Origin: Corallincola holothuriorum | Lineage (GTDB): Bacteria > Pseudomonadota > Gammaproteobacteria > Enterobacterales > Neiellaceae | Assembly: GCF_003336225.1 (NCBI RefSeq) | Contig: NZ_QPID01000011.1 | Location: forward strand, 119,344 to 183,343 | Direction: 5' to 3' | DNA length: 64,000 nt | Part shown: positions 20,426 through 27,627 of the stretch, one piece after another | How positions within the stretch are numbered: position 1 is the stretch's first letter | Layout: each line of letters starts with the position of its first letter | Notes under the pieces: generated by a model | Databases searched by the model: none | Told to the model about the DNA's origin: nothing | The model's input: the letters and a program-made list of their open reading frames with translations, nothing else | Translations under genes and position numbers: made by a program

Positions 20426-21652
20426 GTGTCATTTGAAGTGGCAATGGTCGGTATTGCTATGCTGATCGTCATCGGCATTTTGCTTCACCACCCGTCAAAA
20501 AGCTTGGGCTTGCCTTCGCTGCTGATTTTTATCGGCGTAGGCTTAGCCTTAGGCAACGGTGAATTTGACTTCGTTTATGACAACCTGCAGCTTACCTCTC
20601 TTGTAGGTGGGGTCGCGCTTAATATCATCGTGTTTGTTGGTGGGTTAAATACCTCCACAGCAAAGATCAAAGTGGCTTATAAAGAGGGTGGGATACTCTC
20701 CTCCCTTGGCGTTATGCTGACGACGCTTATTTTTGGCCTGATCTTATATGGCTTGCTCGATTTTGAACTGATCACCTGTTTATTGTTCGCAGCGATTGTC
20801 TCTTCCACTGATGCGGCTGCGGTGTTTTCCATACTTGAATCAAAGAAACTAAAGCTTAAAGAACAAACGGATACTGTGCTTGAGTTCGAATCAGCCACCA
20901 ATGATCCCGTAGCTTTGTTGACGGTGATCTTGTTGACGGACATTGCGCTGAGTAGCGGCGGAGCTCAGATAGTTGTCAGTGAGATATTGCTGATGTTAAG
21001 CCAGCAGGTGATCGTCGGTTTAGCGGGGGGATACCTGATCGGGAAGCTGGCAGTGTGGTCGCTTAACCATATCAAGCTGCAAGAGTATGGCTTGATCCCT
21101 GTGTTTATTTTGGCGAGTTTTATCATCGCTACCTATGGCACCGATCTGCTTGGTGGCAATATATTGATCGCCGCTTATGTTGTGGGGGTCATTATTGGCA
21201 ATGAGCTACAGCGGGGCAAGGAGGTGAGTAAGCACTTCTTTAACAGTTTAGCTTGGCTGGCTCAGTCGCTGATGTTTGTGGTGCTGGGGCTACAGATATT
21301 CCCGCAGCAACTTTGGCCTGTGTTTATTATCTCTATTTTGCCCGCTTTGTTACTGGTGTTTGTTGCCCGTCCTTTGGCTGTGCAGATATGTTATCTGCCA
21401 TTTCGCCGGGCGAGCTGGCGTAAACGTCTGTTTATTTCTGCGATTGGCCTGAAAGGCGCAACCCCGATTGTTTTTGCATTGATCCCTGCCGCCGCAGGCC
21501 TTGCTGAGGGCACTCAAATCATCCATATGGTGTTTTTTATGGTGTTGGTGTCGGTGCTTATACAGGGCGGAGCTATCGAGCCATTGGCAAAAGCATTGCG
21601 GCTTAATGATAACGTTGAAAATAGTCCGCCAGATAAAATTGAACGCCGTTAG
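20426..21652 (+). CDS. CPA1-type cation/proton antiporter (NhaP2/CvrA-like, short form), 408 aa
   Basis: A polytopic inner-membrane antiporter with about 12 membrane segments. The conserved centre has SSTDAAAVFSIL and the ion-site FESATNDPVALLTV (the ND pair of CPA1 exchangers). The late GLKGATPIVFALIP segment is typical of NhaP2/CvrA K+/H+ antiporters. At 408 residues it lacks the C-terminal TrkA_C and regulatory domains of E. coli CvrA (about 580 residues), so ligand gating is probably absent. It starts at GTG 20426 with AGGAGGGGG about 9 bases upstream. It could be the K+ or Na+ form; sequence alone does not say. Confidence 0.85.
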   Translation: MSFEVAMVGIAMLIVIGILLHHPSKSLGLPSLLIFIGVGLALGNGEFDFVYDNLQLTSLVGGVALNIIVFVGGLNTSTAKIKVAYKEGGILSSLGVMLTTLIFGLILYGLLDFELITCLLFAAIVSSTDAAAVFSILESKKLKLKEQTDTVLEFESATNDPVALLTVILLTDIALSSGGAQIVVSEILLMLSQQVIVGLAGGYLIGKLAVWSLNHIKLQEYGLIPVFILASFIIATYGTDLLGGNILIAAYVVGVIIGNELQRGKEVSKHFFNSLAWLAQSLMFVVLGLQIFPQQLWPVFIISILPALLLVFVARPLAVQICYLPFRRASWRKRLFISAIGLKGATPIVFALIPAAAGLAEGTQIIHMVFFMVLVSVLIQGGAIEPLAKALRLNDNVENSPPDKIERR

Positions 21653-21750
21653 ACAAAAGTGTCTAACTTGAAGAGCGGAATATTGGTAAAGCTAACGGCA
21701 CGTAGCACACTAATGTGTAACCAATCTCCATGGTTTTTAAGGAATGAATA

Positions 21751-22311
21751 ATGGCTAAAGAAAGAGTATGGGTAACATCGCTGTCCGTTGTTATTTTACT
21801 GGTACTTATCGGTGTCAGTGGTTACTTGGGTAACTTGGTGAGCAAGATGGAAACCATGGAAGACAAGCTTGGCTATGGCCAGCTTAATAAGCAGCATGCG
21901 ACGGTACCGCAGCTAAAAAGCGCCACCCCCGAAGGGGCGATGATGCGTACAACCTATATTCCTAGCTATTCCCATGTGTATGGTGACGGTGGTAAACCGC
22001 TGCTACTGGAAAGCGCCTTGATAGTGCGTAACACCGACAGCGAATATGGCATGACCATTCATTCTGTAAACTACTATGATTCATCCGGTCATTTAGTAAA
22101 AGAGATGCTGGCTACGCCGATCCAACTCAACCCATTAGCTAGCGCAGAGTATCTTGCAGAAAAAAGTGATATCAGTGGTGGTTCAGGGGCTAACTATTTG
22201 GTGGTTTGGTCCGCAGATCCTGACCTGACGCCACCGATCCTAGAAGCTGTGATGGTTGGTTCGTCGGATTATACTGAGGTCTCTTTTACCAGCCGAGGGA
22301 TCACCCATTAG
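21751..22311 (+). CDS. DUF3124 family protein, 186 aa
   Basis: One N-terminal membrane segment (~9-30) with a short coiled stretch, then a periplasmic DUF3124 domain (~60-180): TTYIPSYSHVYGD, LESALIVRNTD, then the HLVKEMLATPIQLNPLASAEY segment and ANYLVVWSAD. Family members are found in many marine and photosynthetic bacteria and have no assigned function. AAGGAATG supports ATG 21751. It is about 100 bases after the antiporter gene, and co-transcription is possible. Confidence 0.75.
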   Translation: MAKERVWVTSLSVVILLVLIGVSGYLGNLVSKMETMEDKLGYGQLNKQHATVPQLKSATPEGAMMRTTYIPSYSHVYGDGGKPLLLESALIVRNTDSEYGMTIHSVNYYDSSGHLVKEMLATPIQLNPLASAEYLAEKSDISGGSGANYLVVWSADPDLTPPILEAVMVGSSDYTEVSFTSRGITH

Positions 22312-22356
22312 TGTGCTTACAACCACATGCCCTAAATCGCCGCAGCGACCAATAGG

Positions 22357-23327
22357 CTAAAACCAACGTTTAATGTAAAAAATAGCCACTTGGATCGCCG
22401 CGGTGACGAGAATAAGCCCACATACAAGGGTAAAGCCCCACTCATTATCGGCGAGAGGGATGCCACCGACGTTGATACCCAGCAAGCCAGTGAAGAAACC
22501 CATAGGTACAAAAATACCGGCAAATATGGTTAGCAGGTAGATACGTTTTTCACTTTTAGCTGCCAGTTGGCCTTCCACTTCAGCTTTAATAAAGCTCAGT
22601 CGCTCCTTGAGGGTGTCAATTTGTTCAATCAACCTTTGTGTGGCATCGGCGCGCTCCCGAAGTCCAAAGCGTGAATCTTCCTTAACCAATCGGGTTTAAG
22701 GCTGATCAGGGCGAGGATGGCATCTTTCTGTGGTGCAAAATAGCGACGAAAGTGGATCAGTTGCGTACGTAGTGGGTAGATCCGTTCACTGACAGACAAA
22801 TCACCCTTCTCAAAAAGTTGGTCTTCGGCTAAGTCGGTCTGATCTTCGAGTTGGTCAATCAAGTCGCGCATGCGGTGAGTTAAGTGTTTGGTTAATGATG
22901 CCAGCAGTTCGTCAATATGTTTCGGCCCATTGCCAGCGTGCAATTGCGTAGTTACATCTAATACTGAATAAATTCGGCGCTTTCTGACACTGATAAGGCG
23001 GTGGGATTGGCAAAGGATCCGCAGTGACACCATATCGTCTGGTTCTGCGCCGGGGTTGATATTGATACCGCGTAAGTTTAGGAGGACGCCTTCTTGGGCT
23101 TGAACACAGCGAGGGCGTGTATCTTCGGCGCACAGCATATCCACGGTTGTAGGGGATAACCCCAGTTCGTTTTGCAGTTGTTCTGGTTGCAGTTCGTTAA
23201 GGTCTAAATGTAGCCATTTGGGCTCGGTATGGGAGCTACTGGTTATCTGTTCGGGTGGCAGCGCACTTGCTCCGCCTGTGCCGTCGAGTTGAAGTGCATG
23301 TATTACTCCAGCTACAGTCGCCATCAT
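22357..23327 (-). pseudogene. ZntB/CorA-like divalent-cation transporter, frameshifted
   Basis: The first part (22690-23327) encodes the cytosolic domain of a CorA/ZntB-like protein (WLHLDLNEL; LRGINI; VSLRILCQSHRLISVRKR). The second (22357-22689, next frame) continues with DSRFGLRERADATQRLIEQI, then two membrane segments and the family loop, here GINVGG rather than GMNVGG, ending in a short positive tail. The reading frame breaks near 22685: adding one base after the codon TGG (residues DW) gives DW-L-KEDSRF, which restores a ~323-aa protein, the length of ZntB. No stop is needed otherwise. It is either a recent inactivating deletion or a sequencing error. The GINVGG loop and acidic segment suggest zinc efflux or uptake of the ZntB type. 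Confidence 0.8.
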
Positions 23328-23368
23328 TTTCTCTACTCTGATTCTTATTGGGTTGCCAACAACGACTA

Positions 23369-24919
23369 TTAGACGATATCGACAGAGGTACGCATCTCTT
23401 CGCCGACCAATAGGCGGGTAACTTTGAGCAGCATTTTACCTGCATTGTTGCCGTAAAAATCGGGTAAGTCATTAGCGAAAGGGCAAAATTCTCCAGACTT
23501 ACGCGGGGTATAGCTGCTCTCTAGGCCGATTGGAAACAGTTCATTGTCATTGGCACCGATGGCGCCACACAGTGCCAGCCAGTTGACATTGGGTAGCCTT
23601 CGGAGCGGTTCATAGACTGCGAAAGGTTGATGGTGGGGACCTAAACTGACAGTGCTGCGATTCCAACCATTGGCGTCGCACTGAATATCTGCATCGCGCC
23701 ATGATTGTTCAGGTAGCACTTCGAATTGATAGTGCTCTCCGGCTATCAGCACTAGTCCAGTGCGGTTAAACTTTTCAGCGGCAAAAACGGTGACCGTGAC
23801 GCTGGTATCTACATCCAAGCGGCGTAAATTTTGTATGGGCAGTTCGATGTGGGGATTGATCCCTTGATAAACCAGTTTGCTGCCATCTTGAGTTAGTAGT
23901 TTGTGCGTACGCCCTTTTAAAGAGGCTGGGCGGTAATCATGAGCAGCGTGGATCCGCGTGGCGACAGAGTGATGCACCAGCGGTGCCTGGGTTGTTGCCG
24001 TATCATTTTCGATAACGCAACAGAGGCGGTGGTCACAGGTGATCAGCCCAGACAATGGGCCGCGCTGCTGTTGGTGATTTGTGCCTAGCGGATCCGGCTT
24101 AATCACGACATCGTCTGCTGAGATCTGGTAATCGGCATTGGCAGGTAATATGTTGCGGTAATCGACTGCAGCATGACGTTTAACGGTTAATGGGAAAGGT
24201 TGCTCATCCAACCATTGCAGGCAATATTGCAATGCGTTGTCGGACAAGCCGTCCTGGTGATAGCCTCCGCCGACGTCCGCATGGGCACCAGCAAACCAGA
24301 CTTCATGCACTTTATCCTGTTGATTCATTAACGTGGGTTGAAATGCGCTGCGTTTCTCATCCAGTGCCACCAAGTGCAAGGCCTTGATCACTATTTCAGG
24401 TAAGCTGCAGTTCTCAAATAGCACATCGGTTTTTGGTCGATCTTCTTTCTGCAGATCTGCGCCGCCGATAGACGCGACGGTATCGAAAACTGCCTCGTAG
24501 ATACATGGCGTTGTGATGGTGCGGGCAAGGATCGCGGCAAACCGTCGGGCTAAGGCTGCCCCGCGGCTGAAACCTGTGACCAGTAAAATATCTTGTTCAG
24601 GATTAAAATTTGCGCGGGTGAAATCGATCAAAGCGCGTTTCAGTATCTGCGCCACATCACTGCCTTCAGGGGCAAAGATAGCGTTGATTGCCTGTTGCAT
24701 CGCGTTGCCGTAAGCACCGATGCCAGCATAGTAATAGCTGCGCTGATTGTTGTCCCAGCCGCGGCCCTGTTCGCCTAACGAGCCGCCACAAAGTAAGTGC
24801 AGCTTTAATACGTTGGTAATACTGCTGTCTTCCAGTTGGCCTAGGCTATCAACGGCTTGTTCCGCATCACTAGGATCATTACAGGTGCCATCGAAGTTAA
24901 ATATAAAGGTGCGCGCCAT
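23369..24919 (-). CDS. DUF2235 family alpha/beta hydrolase, 516 aa
   Basis: The N-terminus, FIFNFDGTCNDPSD, is the typical F-DGT opening of DUF2235, and the nucleophile elbow VTGFSRGAALARRFA carries the Ser of GxSxG. The family includes type VI secretion phospholipase effectors (Tle-type) and stand-alone hydrolases. Here there is no VgrG or PAAR gene nearby, so a housekeeping role is as likely. The C-terminal half has no clear homology by eye. ATG 24919 (MARTFIFNFDG) is preferred over an in-frame start at 24985. It is followed 41 bases later by the frameshifted ZntB-like gene, suggesting one transcript. Confidence 0.8.
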   Translation of the reverse strand: MARTFIFNFDGTCNDPSDAEQAVDSLGQLEDSSITNVLKLHLLCGGSLGEQGRGWDNNQRSYYYAGIGAYGNAMQQAINAIFAPEGSDVAQILKRALIDFTRANFNPEQDILLVTGFSRGAALARRFAAILARTITTPCIYEAVFDTVASIGGADLQKEDRPKTDVLFENCSLPEIVIKALHLVALDEKRSAFQPTLMNQQDKVHEVWFAGAHADVGGGYHQDGLSDNALQYCLQWLDEQPFPLTVKRHAAVDYRNILPANADYQISADDVVIKPDPLGTNHQQQRGPLSGLITCDHRLCCVIENDTATTQAPLVHHSVATRIHAAHDYRPASLKGRTHKLLTQDGSKLVYQGINPHIELPIQNLRRLDVDTSVTVTVFAAEKFNRTGLVLIAGEHYQFEVLPEQSWRDADIQCDANGWNRSTVSLGPHHQPFAVYEPLRRLPNVNWLALCGAIGANDNELFPIGLESSYTPRKSGEFCPFANDLPDFYGNNAGKMLLKVTRLLVGEEMRTSVDIV

Positions 24920-25199
24920 CCGTGTGTCTCTCTCTTTATTGGTCAATGCAGCCCATAAAATCACTGTATTTAGTTTAGCAGCCAATAGCTTAGCTGCAGG
25001 TAATTCCTTTTCGTAACGGCCTTTAGAATGAACTGTTTTGACAATTTACAGCGTCACTGTCTATCCCCCCTCAGAAGCCATTGTTAGTGCTATTTCCATA
25101 TGAATTAAGCGGTAACAGAAGAATTGGTATTGGAATTGCTGATACAGAAGATGACCTAAATTTGGTGGCTCGCGGCTTTGATCCGCACAGTGGTGATAC
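24920..25199. other. Divergent intergenic region before the ATP-grasp cluster
   Basis: About 280 bases between the DUF2235 gene (minus) and the ATP-grasp gene (plus). TTGACA at 25038-25043 is a perfect -35 box on the plus strand, but the best -10 (TATCCC near 25062) is poor, so the promoter call is weak. A short open frame at the 3' end is listed separately. Confidence 0.35.
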
Positions 25200-25203
25200 A
25201 TGA
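25081..25203 (+). CDS. Possible leader peptide or small ORF, 40 aa
   Basis: A short reading frame open from 25042 can start at TTG 25081 or GTG 25087 and ends with TGA at 25201-25203. That TGA overlaps the ATG of the ATP-grasp gene by the classic ATGA arrangement. The peptide includes LVLFPYELSGNRRIGIGIA and ends GFDPHSGDT. No ribosome-binding site or homology is seen. The overlap would allow translational coupling to the ATP-grasp gene, but it may be chance. Confidence 0.2.
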   Translation: MLVLFPYELSGNRRIGIGIADTEDDLNLVARGFDPHSGDT

Positions 25204-26645
25204 GATTGATTAAACAGGAACATCTACAAGCAGAGTTCTTTGATGAACTGGTGAATACGCAAGGAGAGCCACGTAAAGAGTTTTCTCAAGTCACTGATTT
25301 TCTTGGTGGTATGACGCCAGTTGAACTTGGCGAACGGCAGCAGGATGTACAGCTTTGCATTCGTGAAATGGGGATCAGCTTCACTGTCTACAGTGAAGGT
25401 GAAAACATAGATCGGGAATGGCCATTTGATTTAATCCCTAGACTTATCTCGTTGAAAGAGTGGCTGCGCACCAAAGACGGGCTTGTTCAAAGGCTGACTG
25501 CACTTAATTGCTTCATTGATGACGTTTATAACGAGCAGAAAATCGTGCGCGATAATGTCGTCCCCGCCTATGTCATCGAACAGTCAAAGGGGTATCGTCC
25601 CGAGTGTCAGGGCTTCTCGCCCGCCTATGGTGCGTGGGCCAATATCTGTGGTTCTGATTTGGTGCGGGATGATACGGGCGCATTCTATGTTTTGGAGGAT
25701 AATCTTCGGGTGCCGTCTGGCGTCTCCTACATGCTGGAAAACCGCAAAGTGATGAAGCGTATTTTTCCTGAGGTGTTTCAGAATCAAGACATTCTTCCTA
25801 ATAGCGACTACCCCAATCAGTTGCGTCAAATGCTCACCGATATGTCACCGCGACAAGACGTGACGCCGACCATTGTGGTGCTCACGCCTGGTATTTATAA
25901 CTCTGCCTATTTCGAGCACAGCTATTTGGCTCAGCAGATGGGGGCCTCCTTGGTAGAAGGCCAGGATCTTGTTGTTGAGGATGACAAACTTTACATGAAA
26001 ACTGTCGATGGTTTGTGTCAGGTGGATGTGGTTTATCGTCGGATTGACGATGAGTTTATTGATCCTGAGGTGTTTAATCCGGACTCAATGCTCGGTGTGG
26101 CGGGACTAATGCGTGTTTGGCAGCAGGGTAACGTTGCCTTAGTTAATGCCCCCGGTGCTGGCGTGGCGGATGACAAAGTGGTTTATGCCTTCGTGCCGGA
26201 TATGATCCGCTACTACTTGAATGAAGAGCCGATACTCAACAATGTTCCGACCTATCTCTGCGTTAAGGACGACGACCGCGCTTATGTGCTGGATCATCTG
26301 GAGGAATTAGTGGTGAAACCCGCCAGTGAATCGGGTGGCTATGGCATGTTGATCGGCCCCCATGCCAGTGCTGAAGAGATCGAAGAGTTTCGTCAGGTGA
26401 TCCTCGACAATCCGAGAAACTATATTGCTCAGCCTACCCTTAAGTTGTCCACTGTGCCTACCCTGTGTGATGCCGCGGTAGAGCAGCGACATGTCGATTT
26501 GCGGCCGTTTATTTTGCAGGGCAAAGACAGCTATGTGACAGAGGGAGGGCTAACCCGAGTCGCACTGACCCGGGGATCGTTGGTGGTTAACTCCTCGCAG
26601 GGCGGCGGCAGTAAAGACACTTGGATAGTAGACACGGCGGAGTAA
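25200..26645 (+). CDS. Circularly permuted ATP-grasp protein (DUF404/DUF407), 481 aa
   Basis: This belongs to the CP_ATPgrasp type: the N-terminal region (~20-90) is the DUF404 type, with FTVYSEGENIDREWPFDLIPR. The long ATP-grasp core (~90-470) has SPAYGAWANICGSDLVRD, ENLRVPSGVSYMLENR, and the late VVKPASESGGYG and QPTLKLSTVPTL segments. ATP-grasp enzymes activate carboxylates as acyl-phosphates to ligate them to amines. The family has been predicted by others to make peptide-like products, but no substrate is established. It is followed 6 bases later by an alpha-E gene and heads a cluster with transglutaminase genes. ATG 25200 overlaps a small upstream frame; no good ribosome-binding site is visible. 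Confidence 0.88.
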   Translation: MRLIKQEHLQAEFFDELVNTQGEPRKEFSQVTDFLGGMTPVELGERQQDVQLCIREMGISFTVYSEGENIDREWPFDLIPRLISLKEWLRTKDGLVQRLTALNCFIDDVYNEQKIVRDNVVPAYVIEQSKGYRPECQGFSPAYGAWANICGSDLVRDDTGAFYVLEDNLRVPSGVSYMLENRKVMKRIFPEVFQNQDILPNSDYPNQLRQMLTDMSPRQDVTPTIVVLTPGIYNSAYFEHSYLAQQMGASLVEGQDLVVEDDKLYMKTVDGLCQVDVVYRRIDDEFIDPEVFNPDSMLGVAGLMRVWQQGNVALVNAPGAGVADDKVVYAFVPDMIRYYLNEEPILNNVPTYLCVKDDDRAYVLDHLEELVVKPASESGGYGMLIGPHASAEEIEEFRQVILDNPRNYIAQPTLKLSTVPTLCDAAVEQRHVDLRPFILQGKDSYVTEGGLTRVALTRGSLVVNSSQGGGSKDTWIVDTAE

Positions 26646-26651
26646 AGATTT

Positions 26652-27587
26652 ATGTTGTCGAGAGTTGCTGAAAATATTTATTGGATGGGCCGTTACGCCG
26701 AGCGTGCAGACAATACCGCACGATTAGTGAAGTCTACCTACGAAATGATGTTGGATCTGCCACGTACCGTCCCCGTGAGTTGGTCAGGTTTACTTGATGT
26801 ATTGGGCTGTTGGCCTGAAAAAATGAACCATGAGCAAGTTGATGAAGCGATGGTGATGGCGTCGATCATTGGCGATAAAGAGAACAGCTGCTCGGTGATC
26901 TCTGCGGTGGGCGCGGCCCGCCAGAATGCGCGTAATACCCGTGAAATGCTGCCACAGTCTAGTTGGGAGGTGCTTAATAGTTGCTTTCTTTATACCCGTG
27001 CCAATCAGGGAATGTTGTCCAATCGACAGGGAAGGATCCGTTATTGTCAGCAGGTGCAGAAACAGAGCGAGCAGTTTGTTGGCATTATGATGAACTCGAT
27101 GGATCGAGACTTGGGTTTTTCATTTTTCCGCATCGGCCAGCTGCTTGAACGTGCCGATATGATCACGCGTATTATCGATGCGAAAGCCACATCGTTGCTG
27201 CAGCTGGAAGAGGATGACTCCTTTTCTCTGGATAAATATCGAACATTTTTTTGGTTGAATGCGTTGGATTCACTTGAGGCGACTCAGAGCTTTCGTAAGT
27301 TAATTAAGCGCGGCGTTCGGCGAGAAACCGTGATGGCCTTTCTGTTGGAGGATCCACGCCAGCCTCGCGCCGTGATGTACTGTCTCAGCAAGGTTCAGGC
27401 GCTGCTTACCGAGCTGCCTAAAAATGCCGATCTGATAGAGAGCGTGAGCAGTATTCAGTCCGCGGCAGTTGATTGTTCCGTGTGCGAATTGGAAGAGGTC
27501 ACCGAGAAAATGGATGTATTACAGCGGCAGCTCGCAAATTTACATGACTCGATCGGCATGAATTACTTTGCATTTCGCAACAATTAA
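26652..27587 (+). CDS. Alpha-E domain protein (DUF403), 311 aa
   Basis: An all-helical protein. It opens MLSRVAENIYWMGRYAERAD, which is the DUF403 signature, and has the second conserved segment GFSFFRIGQLLERADMITRIID (~155-180). Alpha-E proteins occur almost always next to circularly permuted ATP-grasp proteins and transglutaminase-like proteins, and are thought to be partners of the ligase, though no function is known. It starts 6 bases after the ATP-grasp stop, so the two are co-transcribed. It ends about 40 bases before the fused gene. Confidence 0.88.
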   Translation: MLSRVAENIYWMGRYAERADNTARLVKSTYEMMLDLPRTVPVSWSGLLDVLGCWPEKMNHEQVDEAMVMASIIGDKENSCSVISAVGAARQNARNTREMLPQSSWEVLNSCFLYTRANQGMLSNRQGRIRYCQQVQKQSEQFVGIMMNSMDRDLGFSFFRIGQLLERADMITRIIDAKATSLLQLEEDDSFSLDKYRTFFWLNALDSLEATQSFRKLIKRGVRRETVMAFLLEDPRQPRAVMYCLSKVQALLTELPKNADLIESVSSIQSAAVDCSVCELEEVTEKMDVLQRQLANLHDSIGMNYFAFRNN

Positions 27588-27627
27588 CTAACAATCAGCG
27601 CAGATGCTAAGCGTTGTAGAGTAAGAG

